This document shows, in pieces, positions 35,309 through 44,096 of a DNA stretch of 64,000 bases. Under the pieces are notes generated by a model, which worked only from the letters and a program-made list of their open reading frames with translations, had not been told where the DNA came from and did not search any database. Each line of letters starts with the position of its first letter. Positions within the stretch are counted from its first letter, which is position 1. Where the stretch lies: assembly GCF_008271805.1 (NCBI RefSeq), contig NZ_VSRY01000152.1:186001-250000 (forward strand), in the 5' to 3' direction. The position numbers were made by a program, and so were the translations under genes. The stretch is from Streptomyces sp. TRM49041 (GTDB taxonomy: Bacteria > Actinomycetota > Actinomycetes > Streptomycetales > Streptomycetaceae).

Positions 35309-36319
35309 TCAGCCGCGCATGAACTGGGGCCCCATGGGCGGTAGCTGGAAGTGCGGGTCGGGCACGGGACCCGCGGCGGCCGCAGGGGCCGGGTGGGCCG
35401 CCGGGGCCGCGTGGGGGTAGCCGTACGCGGGCTGCGGCGCCGGGGAACCGTACGGCGGCGCGGAGGTGGGCTGCGGGTACCCGTACGCGGGCTGCGGTGC
35501 CCCGGCGTGCGGGTAGCCGTATGCGGGCGGGGCGGCGGGTGCGGGCGGCACCACCGGGGCGACCGCGGGCGGCGTCAGCGGGGGAGCGGGGATCGCCTGC
35601 GTGGCGGCCTCGGGCTCCACGTCCGGCGCCGCGGCGGGGGCCGGCTCCACATCCGCGTCCGGCTCGGCGTCCGGCTCGGCGTCCGCGTCCGGCTCGGCGT
35701 CCGGCTGCGCTGCCGCTGCCGCTGCCGCTTCCTCCACGTCTTCGCCTTCGGCCTGGCCCTCGCTCCCGTCCTCGTCGACCGAGATGCCGAACGCCGTGGC
35801 GAGCCCGATCAGCCCCGACGGGTAGCCTTGGCCCACCGCGCGGAACTTCCAGCCGTCCCCCCGGCGGTACAGCTCGCCGCAGATGATGGCCGTCTCCTCG
35901 CCCGTCTCCGGCCGGACCTCGAACAGCGCCAGCGGCTCGGTGCCCTCGTCGGCGTCGGCGGCCGCGTCGTACAGCAGAATCCGCAGATCCGGTACGCGTT
36001 CGAAGGTGTCGCCGTCCGAGGACGCGGCGAGCACCACCTGGTCCACCGAGGGGTCCAGCGCCGCCAGGTCGGCCTCGACCGTGTCGGTGAGTCCGTCCTC
36101 CACGCGCTTCTTCGGCAGGTGCCGCACCAGCCCGGAAGGGTGCCGCGGCTGGTTGTAGAAGACGAAGTCCTCGTCGGAACGCACTTGCCCGTCCGAGCCG
36201 AGCAGCAGGGCAGAGGCGTCCACGTCGGGGACCCCCGGGCCAGGGGTCCAGCACAGTACGGCCCGTACGGCCGCGGCGTCGAGCGGGACGTTCGAGCCCT
36301 TCGGCATCTCGTGCGTCAT
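35309..36319 (-). CDS. TerD-domain protein with acidic and Pro/Tyr-rich C-terminal tail
   Basis: A 336-residue protein. Residues 1-170 form a TerD domain: MTHEMPKGSNVPLDAAAV, DVDASALLLGSDG, EDFVFYNQPRHPSG and FRAVGQGYPSGLIGLA. The rest is low complexity: an acidic PDAEPDADAEPDAEPDAD stretch, then repeats of the PAYGYPH/PAYGYPQ type ending PQFMRG. Such tails suggest interaction or condensate-like behaviour (inference). ATG 36319 is preferred; ATG 36328 is possible. It is divergent from the lyase-PRTase-HAD operon. Confidence 0.88.
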   Translation of the reverse strand: MTHEMPKGSNVPLDAAAVRAVLCWTPGPGVPDVDASALLLGSDGQVRSDEDFVFYNQPRHPSGLVRHLPKKRVEDGLTDTVEADLAALDPSVDQVVLAASSDGDTFERVPDLRILLYDAAADADEGTEPLALFEVRPETGEETAIICGELYRRGDGWKFRAVGQGYPSGLIGLATAFGISVDEDGSEGQAEGEDVEEAAAAAAAQPDAEPDADAEPDAEPDADVEPAPAAAPDVEPEAATQAIPAPPLTPPAVAPVVPPAPAAPPAYGYPHAGAPQPAYGYPQPTSAPPYGSPAPQPAYGYPHAAPAAHPAPAAAAGPVPDPHFQLPPMGPQFMRG

Positions 36320-36502
36320 GCCCGTCATCCTGCCTGGCCGCCCTCCGAAGGGACAACGCGGGGGCCCGTCCCGGGCACGGCGCACCCCGTCACCTGGCGT
36401 TCATGTGGCCGGGGAACCGGTGGCACCTCTCCTTACGTACTATTACCGGCCACATGTCATCAGGCCGTATGGCAGTACGCCACGGCAGTACGGGGAATCC
36501 GC

Positions 36503-37690
36503 ATGCGTCATTTCGGGCATATCTCGCCTGCCGAACGGGCCGGGCTGTTCCACCAGGAGCCGTGCGCGTTCGACGCGCACTCACCCGCGCGGGTGCTCGC
36601 GGCGGCCCTCGGCGCGACCTTGTACAGCCCCGCGACCCGCCCCAGGCTCGCCGACGACGTGTTCAAGCAGGTCGCACGCGGGGTCGTGTCGATGGTGCTG
36701 TGCCTGGAGGACTCCATCGACGACGGCGACGTCGAGACGGCCGAGGAGAACCTCGTACGCCAGTTCACCGACCTTGACGCGCGGAGCGGCGACACGCCCC
36801 TGCTCTTCGTCCGGGTCCGCGAGCCCGAGCAGATCCCCGACCTGGCACGGCGGCTCGGCCCGGCCGCACGGCTGCTGTCCGGATTCGTACTGCCCAAGTT
36901 CACCGAGAAGCGCGGCGGGCCCTTCCTGGAGGCCCTCGAGGCGGCCGAGAGCGAGCCCGGCATCGCGGAGGCGCTCGGCGGCCGCCCCCTGTACGCCATG
37001 CCCGTCCTGGAGTCGCCCGAGCTGCTCCACCTCGAGACCCGCGCCGACACCCTCGCCGGAATCGCCCGCTCCGTCGCCGCGTACCGCGACCGGGTCCTCG
37101 CGCTCCGGCTCGGTGTCACCGACTTCTGCTCCGCTTACGGGCTGCGCCGCTCGCCCGACATGACCGCGTACGACGTCCAGATCGTCGCCCATGTCATCGC
37201 GGACGTCGTGAACGTCCTCGGCCGTGCCGACGGCACCGGCTTCACCATCACCGGACCGGTGTGGGAGTACTTCCGCCTCCAGGAGCGGATGTTCAAGCCG
37301 ATGCTGCGACGCAGCCCCTTCATGGAGGGCCGGGCCGAGGCCCTGCGCACCGCGCTCATCGAACACGACCTGGACGGGCTGCTCCGCGAGATCGAACTCG
37401 ACCGGGCCAACGGCCTGCTGGGCAAGACCTGCATCCACCCCTCCCACGTCCAGCCCGTGCACGCCCTCTCCGTCGTCAGCCACGAGGAGTACAGCGACGC
37501 CCGTGACATCCTCCACCCGGAGCGGAACGGCGGCGGGGTCGTGCGGTCCGCGTACACGAACAAGATGAACGAGGTGAAGCCGCACCGCGCCTGGGCGCAG
37601 CGCACGCTTCAGCGGGCCGAGGTGTTCGGCGTCGCCAAGGCGGACGTGGGGTTCGTGGAGCTGCTCGCGGCGGGCCTGGCCGTCCGGTGA
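36503..37690 (+). CDS. HpcH/HpaI aldolase / citrate-lyase-beta-like protein of the Ter system
   Basis: A 395-residue TIM-barrel lyase-like protein. The Mg-binding acidic motif is MVLCLEDSIDDGDVE; other conserved blocks are FVLPKFTEKRGG, MPVLESPELLHLE, LRLGVTDFCSAYG and GKTCIHPSHVQPVH. It is longer than CitE and belongs to the subgroup found with TerD, PRTase and HAD genes in predicted Ter biosynthetic modules. ATG 36503 starts MRHFGHISPAER. It overlaps the next gene by GTGA, indicating translational coupling. Confidence 0.87.
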   Translation: MRHFGHISPAERAGLFHQEPCAFDAHSPARVLAAALGATLYSPATRPRLADDVFKQVARGVVSMVLCLEDSIDDGDVETAEENLVRQFTDLDARSGDTPLLFVRVREPEQIPDLARRLGPAARLLSGFVLPKFTEKRGGPFLEALEAAESEPGIAEALGGRPLYAMPVLESPELLHLETRADTLAGIARSVAAYRDRVLALRLGVTDFCSAYGLRRSPDMTAYDVQIVAHVIADVVNVLGRADGTGFTITGPVWEYFRLQERMFKPMLRRSPFMEGRAEALRTALIEHDLDGLLREIELDRANGLLGKTCIHPSHVQPVHALSVVSHEEYSDARDILHPERNGGGVVRSAYTNKMNEVKPHRAWAQRTLQRAEVFGVAKADVGFVELLAAGLAVR

Positions 37691-40281
37691 GCGGCGCGCG
37701 GCGGCACCCGGCAGAGCTTCAGCACCTGAGAGAGAAGAGGCACATCATTCACAGCGCGGTGTGGACCGGAACATGGGTCGCCGAGCGGCTCGGCGTGGAG
37801 CTCACCGGACAGCAGGCGGACGAGGAACTGCGCGGCCTGCTGGGCCTGGCCCTGCGTAACAACAAGAAGCGGGCGCACCTCCTCGTCTCCAACGTGCTGG
37901 GCAAGCACGTGCCGCAGAGCCCCGCGGTGGTGCGGCGGTCCGGCTACGAGCTGGGGCGCCGCGTCCGCGCGCTGCTGGGCGACGCCGAGGCGCGGCGCGC
38001 GGTCGTGCTCGGGTACGCGGAGACGGCGACCGGGCTCGGCCACTGCGTCGCCGACGGCCTGGCCCTCGCCCCGTATCTGCACTCCACCCGCCGCCCGGTG
38101 CCCGGCGTGGCCCGGGCGGCCGGGTTCGAGGAGTCGCACTCCCACCACACCTCGCACCTCCTGCTCCCCGAGGACCCGGAGCTGCTGGCCGGACCGGGGC
38201 CGCTGGTGCTGGTCGACGACGAGTTCTCGACCGGCAACACCGTCCTCAATACCGTGCGGGCGCTGCACGAGCGGTACCCCCGCGCGCGGTATGTGATCGT
38301 GGCGCTGGTCGACATGCGCTCGGCGGAGGACCAGGGACGGCTGGCGGAGTTCGCCGCCGAGATCGGCGCGCGGGTGGACCTGGTGACCCTCGCCGCCGGG
38401 ACGGTACGCCTCCCGGCCGGCGTCCTGGAGCGGGGCCGCGCCCTGGTCGCCGCCCACGAGACCCCGCCGCCCGCACGGGCCGGCGACGTGGCGGCGGTAC
38501 GGCGGGTCGACCTGCGCTGGCCCGCGCGCGTCCCCGACGGCGGCCGTCACGGCTTCACCCCGGACCACCGGGCCCTCCTGGACGAGGCGCTGCCGGCCAT
38601 GGCCGACCGTCTGGCGGAGGCGCTGGACCTGGACGGGGCACCGCGCGGAGCCGCCGCGCAGCGCCTCCGCTCCCGCCCCCGCGTCCTGGTCCTCGGCTGC
38701 GAGGAGCTCATGTACGCGCCCCTCGCCCTGGCCGCCGCGCTGGAGAGGCGGGCCCCGCACGCCGACGTACGGTTCTCGACCACCACCCGGTCGCCGGTCC
38801 TCGCGGTCGACGACCCCGGGTACGCGATCCGGACCCGGCTGGTCTTCCCCGCCCACGACGACCCCGCCGACGGGCCCGGCGACCGGTACGCCTACAACGT
38901 CGCGGGCGGCGGCTTCGACGCGGTGGCCGTCGTCGTCGACTCGGCCGCCGACACGCCCGTACTCCACGCCCCGGACGGCCTGCTGGCGCAGCTCGTCGCG
39001 CACGTGCCGCACGTCGTACTCGCCGCCCTCCCCTCGTACGTACCCGACGCGCTCGACGTTCCGGACGCACCCCGCGTAGCCGAGGTTTCCCGCGTATCGC
39101 CCGTTTCCCGCGTATCCCCCGTTCCGGAAAGAGCCGGCATGCCACCCGAGCCGCTGCGCGGACCCGCGTTCTCCTCCTACGCCCCCGACGAGGTCGGCTG
39201 GCTCCTCCAGGACCTCTCGGACGTCGAGCTGGAGGCGCCCACGGAGGAGCGCGAGGAGGCCGTCCAGCGCGGCGGCGCCCACTACGCCGAGTCGCTCCCC
39301 GTCGAGTACCAGCCCAGCGACGACTACCAGAAGCTGTTCCGCGCCGCCCTCGACGGCTCGGCCGCGCGGATCGCCCGCGCCGTCGGCGCGGTCACCGAGA
39401 CGGTCCTCGCCGAGCGGTCCCCGCGTCCCGTCCTGGTGTCGCTGGCCCGCGCCGGCACCCCCGTCGGCGTACTGATGCGCCGCTGGGCCCGGCACCGCCA
39501 CGGCCTGGATCTCCCCCACTACGCCGTGTCCATCGTGCGCGGCCGGGGCATCGACACCAACGCCCTGCGCTGGCTGCGCGCCAACCACGACCCGGCTGAC
39601 GTCGTGTTCGTCGACGGCTGGACCGGCAAGGGAGCCATCACCCGCGAACTCGCCGAGGCGCTCGCCGACTTCCCGGACTTCGACCCGGAGATAGCCGTAC
39701 TGGCCGACCCCGGCTCGTGCGTCCGCACCTACGGCACCCGCGAGGACTTCCTCATCCCCTCAGCCTGCCTCAACTCCACGGTCTCCGGCCTCGTCTCGCG
39801 CACCGTCCTCCGCGCCGACCTCGTCGGCCCGGACGACTACCACGGCGCCAAGTTCTACCGGGAGCTGGCGGGCGTGGACGTGTCCGGGGACTTCCTGGAC
39901 GCGATCAGCGACCGTTTCGACGAGGTCGCCGACGCCGCCGGCGCGGACGCCGCCCGGCTCGTCGCCGAGGACCGCACCCCGGCATGGGAGGGCTGGGAGG
40001 CCGTCGAGCGGATCAGCGAGGAGTACGGGATCCACGACGTCAACCTGGTCAAGCCCGGAGTCGGCGAGACCACCCGGGTCCTGCTGCGCCGCGTCCCCTG
40101 GAAGGTCCTCGCCCGGCGCGGCGCGGGCCCCGACCTGGACCACGTAAGGCTGCTGGCCGAGCAGCGCGGTGTACCGGTGGAGGAGGTCGACGGCCTGCCG
40201 TACACATGCGTGGGCCTCATCCACCCGAAGTACACGCGCGGCGCGACGGGCGCGGACGGGCGGGCGGTGACGGCGCCGTGA
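37687..40281 (+). CDS. Phosphoribosyltransferase-StiP (PELOTA) fusion protein of the Ter system
   Basis: An 864-residue fusion. The N-terminal part is a PRTase-like domain with PRPP loop VLVDDEFSTGNTVL (about 174-187) and conserved HSHHTSHLL before it, then a TRSP-like region. A repeat linker (VSRVSPVSRVSPVP, about 460-475) leads to a StiP-type domain of some 370 residues: FSSYAPDEVGWLL, RGGAHYAESLP, VSLARAGTPVGVLMRR, IVRGRGIDTNAL, FVDGWTGKGAI, and a PELOTA-like end LVKPGVGETTRVLLRR. In other genomes the two parts are separate genes. Overlapping starts with both neighbours place all three proteins in one pathway, predicted to make or modify a nucleotide-like molecule. Confidence 0.85.
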   Translation: MSGARRHPAELQHLREKRHIIHSAVWTGTWVAERLGVELTGQQADEELRGLLGLALRNNKKRAHLLVSNVLGKHVPQSPAVVRRSGYELGRRVRALLGDAEARRAVVLGYAETATGLGHCVADGLALAPYLHSTRRPVPGVARAAGFEESHSHHTSHLLLPEDPELLAGPGPLVLVDDEFSTGNTVLNTVRALHERYPRARYVIVALVDMRSAEDQGRLAEFAAEIGARVDLVTLAAGTVRLPAGVLERGRALVAAHETPPPARAGDVAAVRRVDLRWPARVPDGGRHGFTPDHRALLDEALPAMADRLAEALDLDGAPRGAAAQRLRSRPRVLVLGCEELMYAPLALAAALERRAPHADVRFSTTTRSPVLAVDDPGYAIRTRLVFPAHDDPADGPGDRYAYNVAGGGFDAVAVVVDSAADTPVLHAPDGLLAQLVAHVPHVVLAALPSYVPDALDVPDAPRVAEVSRVSPVSRVSPVPERAGMPPEPLRGPAFSSYAPDEVGWLLQDLSDVELEAPTEEREEAVQRGGAHYAESLPVEYQPSDDYQKLFRAALDGSAARIARAVGAVTETVLAERSPRPVLVSLARAGTPVGVLMRRWARHRHGLDLPHYAVSIVRGRGIDTNALRWLRANHDPADVVFVDGWTGKGAITRELAEALADFPDFDPEIAVLADPGSCVRTYGTREDFLIPSACLNSTVSGLVSRTVLRADLVGPDDYHGAKFYRELAGVDVSGDFLDAISDRFDEVADAAGADAARLVAEDRTPAWEGWEAVERISEEYGIHDVNLVKPGVGETTRVLLRRVPWKVLARRGAGPDLDHVRLLAEQRGVPVEEVDGLPYTCVGLIHPKYTRGATGADGRAVTAP

Positions 40282-41282
40282 ACACTCCGCGTACGACCCC
40301 CGGCGCGTCCGCCGCGACGCCCGCGTCGCCCGTGTCCCCCGCCTCCGCCGCGACGCCCGCGTCCCCCGCACCCGCCGTGATGCCCGCCTCGCCCATGACC
40401 ACCGCCTCGCCCGCCACGGCTCCGGTGCCCGCGACGACCTCCGCGCCCGCGACGCGGTCGCCCGACGCCCTCGTCGCCAGCGACCTCGACCGCACGCTGA
40501 TCTACTCCAGCGCCGCGCTCGCGCTCACCGCGCCCGACGCCGAGGCGCCGCGTCTGCTGTGCGTGGAGATCTACCAGGGCAAGCCGCTCTCGTACGTCAC
40601 CGAGGCGGCCGCGGGACTGCTCGGCGAACTCGCCCGTACGGCCGCGTTCATGCCGGTCACCACCCGCACCCGCGAGCAGTACCGGCGCATCCGGCTGCCC
40701 TGCCCGCCGCCCCGGTACGCCATCTGTGCCAACGGCGGCCACCTGCTGGTCGACGGCGAGTCCGACCCGGACTGGCGGGCGGCGGTCGCGGCGCGCCTGG
40801 CCGACGAGTGCGCGTCGCTGGACGAGGTACGGGCGCATCTGCTCGCCGCCGCCGACCCGGCCTGGCTGCTCAAGGAGCGGGTCGCCGAGGACCTCTTCGC
40901 GTACCTCGTCGTGGAGCGCGCCCTGCTGCCGGACGGCTGGCTGGAGGAGCTGGCCGCGTGGGCCGGCACCCGGGGCTGGACGGTCTCGCTGCAGGGCCGC
41001 AAGGTGTACGCGGTGCCGAAGCCGCTCACGAAGAGCGCGGCGGTACGGGAGGTGGCGCGCCGCACCGGGGCCCGTACGGTCCTCGCCGCGGGCGACTCGC
41101 TGCTGGACGCCGATCTGCTGCTGGCCGCCGACCGCGCATGGCGGCCCGCTCACGGCGAGCTCGCCGACGCGGACTGGCGCGCGGGCAACGTCGAGGTGCT
41201 ACCGGACCGGGGTGTCGAGGCGGGGGAGGAGATCCTGCGCCGGTTCCTGGCGGCGGCGAGAGGCCCGGGCGTGGTGGGCTGA
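40278..41282 (+). CDS. HAD-superfamily phosphatase of the Ter system
   Basis: A 334-residue HAD hydrolase. The first 60 residues are an Ala/Pro/Ser/Thr-rich tail with repeats of the ATPASP type, probably disordered. Catalytic motif I is ASDLDRTLI (D69, D71). A Thr motif follows in MPVTTRT, Lys in KPLTKSAAV, and AAGDSLLDADLLL is motif IV. The cap type resembles HAD-IIB sugar phosphatases. It is third in the operon and overlaps the fusion gene by GTGA. Substrate unknown; dephosphorylation of the product of the PRTase step is an inference. Confidence 0.87.
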   Translation: MNTPRTTPGASAATPASPVSPASAATPASPAPAVMPASPMTTASPATAPVPATTSAPATRSPDALVASDLDRTLIYSSAALALTAPDAEAPRLLCVEIYQGKPLSYVTEAAAGLLGELARTAAFMPVTTRTREQYRRIRLPCPPPRYAICANGGHLLVDGESDPDWRAAVAARLADECASLDEVRAHLLAAADPAWLLKERVAEDLFAYLVVERALLPDGWLEELAAWAGTRGWTVSLQGRKVYAVPKPLTKSAAVREVARRTGARTVLAAGDSLLDADLLLAADRAWRPAHGELADADWRAGNVEVLPDRGVEAGEEILRRFLAAARGPGVVG

Positions 41283-41406
41283 GGCCGTGGCCGGGACTCC
41301 GGCCGTACGGAACTGTGCCGGACGGCGCGGCGGCCGGGCTCTCCGCCCGGTCACCGTTCCCGCCCGGCCGGCGTTTCTCCCCCGGCCAGCGGTCCTCTGC
41401 CCGGGG

Positions 41407-41637
41407 TCAGCCCCCGCAGCACCCGCCTCCGCAGCAGCCACCGCCCCCGCCCGCGGGCTGTGCGGCGGCACCCCTCGCCGTACCGCTCGCGGTGCCGCCG
41501 ACCGCGACCGTGGACAGCAGCTTCACCGTGTCGTCGTGACCGGTCGGGCACGCGGCGGGCGCGGAGGACTCCGCCATGGGGCGGCTCAGTTCGAAGGTGT
41601 CGCCGCACGTGCGGCAGCGGTATTCGTAGCGAGGCAT
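41407..41637 (-). CDS. FmdB-family zinc-ribbon protein
   Basis: A 76-residue protein starting MPRYEYRCRTCGDTFELSRP, the FmdB zinc-ribbon signature, with CxxC at C8 and C11. The usual second CxxC is reduced to one Cys in AACPTGHDD. The C-terminus is Gly-rich and carries paired Cys (GGCCGGGCCGG), which might supply extra metal ligands. It may be a regulator or metal-binding protein; function is unknown for most members. Confidence 0.82.
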   Translation of the reverse strand: MPRYEYRCRTCGDTFELSRPMAESSAPAACPTGHDDTVKLLSTVAVGGTASGTARGAAAQPAGGGGGCCGGGCCGG

Positions 41638-41646
41638 ACGCACAGG

Positions 41647-42090
41647 TTATAGGGGATGTCGATCCCGGGGCCCGTGCCGTTCCCGCCCGGACAGCCCGCA
41701 CAGAACCAGCACCACGCCGAGGCCGAAGCCGGCCAGGACGTTGGAGGGCCGGAACGCCAGGACGTTGAGCCGGGTGTCCAGCAGGGCGAGGTTGACGAAC
41801 CCACTGACCAGGAAGGCCGTACCGAGCACCAGGTCCAGCGTCGACACGAAGGTGCCGCCGAGGGCCGCGCCCAGGAGCAGCAGGAGCCCGGCGCAGAGGG
41901 AGAGGAGGCTCAGCGCGCCGTTGGTGCCCAGCCCGGCGACGGTGGCGCCGTCGGTGTCGAAGAACCCGACCGGGCGGAAGAGCCCGAGGCCGCCGAACAG
42001 CAGGAGCAGCACCCCGGCCGACGCGGCCCCTGCCCGGGGCGCCTGGCGCCTGGCGTGGCGCCACGACGGGAGGAGGCGGTGGGCGGCCAT
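41647..42090 (-). CDS. DUF4383 membrane protein
   Basis: A 147-residue four-helix membrane protein. The helices start near SAGVLLLLFGGLGLF, LSLLSLCAGLLLLLGAA, STLDLVLGTAFLVSGFVNL and NVLAGFGLGVVLVLCGL. The glycine-rich helices and the LLDTRLNVLAFRPSNV segment match the family. ATG 42090 has CTGGAGG upstream, preferred over a start 35 codons earlier. The function is unknown. A 25-bp tandem repeat precedes it. Confidence 0.75.
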   Translation of the reverse strand: MAAHRLLPSWRHARRQAPRAGAASAGVLLLLFGGLGLFRPVGFFDTDGATVAGLGTNGALSLLSLCAGLLLLLGAALGGTFVSTLDLVLGTAFLVSGFVNLALLDTRLNVLAFRPSNVLAGFGLGVVLVLCGLSGRERHGPRDRHPL

Positions 42091-42194
42091 GGGGCCTCCA
42101 GGGTGTTGCTGGTGTACGGCCAGAATAGAGCCGGACAGCCACGAACTGGAGGGCTCCGGGCCCTGTCCTGCGCCCAAGCCGCACAGAACTCCCA

Positions 42195-42269
42195 AGCCCG
42201 CCCCGGCAGCCGACCCGGAAGCCCGCCCCGGCAGCCGACCCGGAAGCCCGCCCCGGCAGCCGACCCGGA
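42195..42269. repeat. 25-bp tandem repeat, three perfect copies
   Basis: The unit starts AGCCCGCCCCGGCAGC and ends CGACCCGGA. Copies lie at 42195-42219, 42220-42244 and 42245-42269, followed by the first 5 bases of a fourth. It sits in the gap between two genes transcribed in the same direction and may be a variable-number locus. Confidence 0.85.
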
Positions 42270-42282
42270 AGCCCAGGCCGCC

Positions 42283-43644
42283 CTAGCCCCGGCCCGCGCC
42301 CCCGCGCTCCCCGCGGATCTGCTCCACGACCCGGGCCGCGGCCGCCCGCACCGCCTCCGTCTCGGTGAGGAAGTGCCAGTAGTCGGGGTGCCGCCCCTCC
42401 AGGCCGCCGATGGCGCGGTCGAGGCGGGCGACCGCGTCGTCGAGGGGCCGGGCGTGCCGGGGGTCCGGGGTGTGGCGGCCGGCCATGGCGAGCCGCTGCG
42501 CGTCGCGGATCGCGAAGCGGGTGCGCTCGATCTCCTGCTGGGGGTCCTTGGACACGGCGTTCAGCCGCTGCAGCCGGTCGCCGGCGGCGGACACCGCCTC
42601 GTCGGTGGCGTTGAGCAGTGCCCGTACCGTACCGAGCAGCGCCGTCGCGTCGGCCCAGCGCTGCTCCTCGCGCGCGTGCCCGGCCTCTCCCAGCTTCGCC
42701 TCGGCCCGTCGCACGTTGTCGGCGGCCTGCGCCGGTACGGGCTGGAGGTCCTGCCAGCACGCGGCGCTGAACCGGCGGCGCAGCTCGCTCAGTACCGGCT
42801 CCACGGAGGCGGCCCGGTTGGCGAGGGCCTGCGCGCGCGTACGGAGGGAGACCAGGCGCTTGTCGGTCTCGGCGGCCCGCTCGGGCAGGCGCTCGGCCTC
42901 GGCGCGTACGGCTTCGGCCCCGCGCACGACGTGGTCGGCGCGCTGGAGGGTCTCCGTCACGCCGTGCTGCCCGGCGCCCTGGTTGAGCCGCGTCAGCTCG
43001 GGCGCGAGGGCGGCGAGCCGTGCGGCCAGGTCGTCGGCGCGGAGGCCCGAGGCGCGTACCGCGTCCAGGGCTTCGCTCGCGGCGAGCAGCGCGGCGCGGG
43101 CCCGTTCGACGGCCGGGGCGAGCCGGGCCAGTTGGGTCTCGGCCTTGTCGAGGAGCGGCCCGAGCCGCTGCTCGAACCGCTCCAGCTCCCCCTTGACGCG
43201 TACGAGATCGTCCTTGGCGCGGGTCAGATCGGTGCGCGCGCGGGCGGCGACGGAGGCTTCGAGGTCGACCCGGTCGAGGTCGTAGCTGTCCACGGCGTCG
43301 ATGTAGGCGTGGCTCACCTCGTCGATGCGCCGCCCGAGCTCGGAGAACTCGTCGGCGGCGCGGCGCGCGTCGGGGGAGCCGTCCACCGCGGTGATCGTCT
43401 CGATGGAGATGCGCAGGCCGCGCTGGGCGGTGTCCAGCTCGTAGAAGGCGGCGGCCGCGTCGTCCTTCGCGGCCTGCGCGTCGGCCCGCTGGCTCTCGGC
43501 GCGCCCGCCGCCGAACCAGCGCCGCGTACCGCCCCCGCCGCCACCGGCGAAGGCGGCGGCCGACGCGGTGACGAGCAGCGGCAGTGGCAACAGCACGAGG
43601 GCGAGCACATCGTTCGCGTACCGCCGTGTGCGTCTCACCGTCAC
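42283..43644 (-). CDS. Membrane-anchored coiled-coil protein of unknown function
   Basis: A 453-residue protein with an N-terminal signal-anchor (VLALVLLPLPLLVTASAAAF) and a Gly-rich loop (GGGGGGTRRW). About 380 residues are then almost purely helical with heptad patterns and Ala/Arg/Glu-rich composition, ending near a Gly/Arg tail. No catalytic motif is seen. It might be a structural or envelope protein akin in shape to septation or PspA-like proteins, but I do not recognise it. GTG 43644 has GGGGAGC upstream. Confidence 0.7.
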   Translation of the reverse strand: MTVRRTRRYANDVLALVLLPLPLLVTASAAAFAGGGGGGTRRWFGGGRAESQRADAQAAKDDAAAAFYELDTAQRGLRISIETITAVDGSPDARRAADEFSELGRRIDEVSHAYIDAVDSYDLDRVDLEASVAARARTDLTRAKDDLVRVKGELERFEQRLGPLLDKAETQLARLAPAVERARAALLAASEALDAVRASGLRADDLAARLAALAPELTRLNQGAGQHGVTETLQRADHVVRGAEAVRAEAERLPERAAETDKRLVSLRTRAQALANRAASVEPVLSELRRRFSAACWQDLQPVPAQAADNVRRAEAKLGEAGHAREEQRWADATALLGTVRALLNATDEAVSAAGDRLQRLNAVSKDPQQEIERTRFAIRDAQRLAMAGRHTPDPRHARPLDDAVARLDRAIGGLEGRHPDYWHFLTETEAVRAAAARVVEQIRGERGGAGRG

Positions 43645-43929
43645 GTCCGCTCCCCGTACCGTCCGACTCCGTGCTGGGCCGGTTCATTCTCCCACCAGGT
43701 ACGACGAACGGGGGAGCGGATCAGTTCGCGGTGCGCACGGTCACCGCTCGCCGCTTGGACCCCGAGTGCCGCGACCAGCACTCCGATCACCGTACAAGCG
43801 GTCCGACGAGGAACACGATCCGTGACCACGGAGGCTCCCCCAGACCTGACCAGCCCCACCCCGACGAGCCCCAAGGTCACGGTTTGCGAACCCCACCCAG
43901 GGGCCATGTACGCTGTTGCCTCACTCCAC
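43645..43929. other. Non-coding gap upstream of tRNA-Val
   Basis: About 285 bases between the coiled-coil gene start and the tRNA. It contains the tRNA promoter region and no convincing open frame. It is slightly less GC-rich than its surroundings. Confidence 0.5.
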
Positions 43930-44001
43930 GGGTGCGTAGCTCAGGGGTAGAGCGCTGCTCTTACAAAGCAGATGTCGGCGGTTCGAAACCGTCCGCGCCC
44001 A
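43930..44001 (+). tRNA. tRNA-Val (anticodon TAC)
   Basis: All arms pair: acceptor GGGTGCG/CGCGCCC, D-arm GCTC/GAGC, anticodon stem CTGCT/AGCAG around loop CTTACAA (anticodon TAC), and T-arm GGCGG-TTCGAAA-CCGTC. The CCA end is not encoded. Its 3' end is the likely attachment site of the element that follows. Confidence 0.95.
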
Positions 44002-44003
44002 CC
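43981..44003. other. Probable attL core in the tRNA 3' end
   Basis: The T-arm and 3' acceptor half of tRNA-Val abut an integrase gene that reads toward it, the classic layout of a site-specific integrated element. The matching attR copy was not found in the window and should lie to the right. Confidence 0.5.
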
Positions 44004-44029
44004 GCGCTGACCAGCGCTGCAGCATCAAG

Positions 44030-44062
44030 AAGGGCCCTCCGAAGATCATCTGGAGGGCCCTT
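44030..44062. terminator. Terminator between tRNA-Val and the integrase gene
   Basis: AAGGGCCCTCC pairs perfectly with its complement at 44052-44062 and is followed by TGGGTGTC. It can end tRNA transcription and the convergent integrase message. Confidence 0.75.
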
Positions 44063-44096
44063 TGGGTGTCTGTGGGGACAATGTGGGGACGCGGGT

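Noticed and set aside
42195..42269. Possible CRISPR array
   Set aside because: The 25-bp units are directly adjacent with no spacers, and no cas gene is near.
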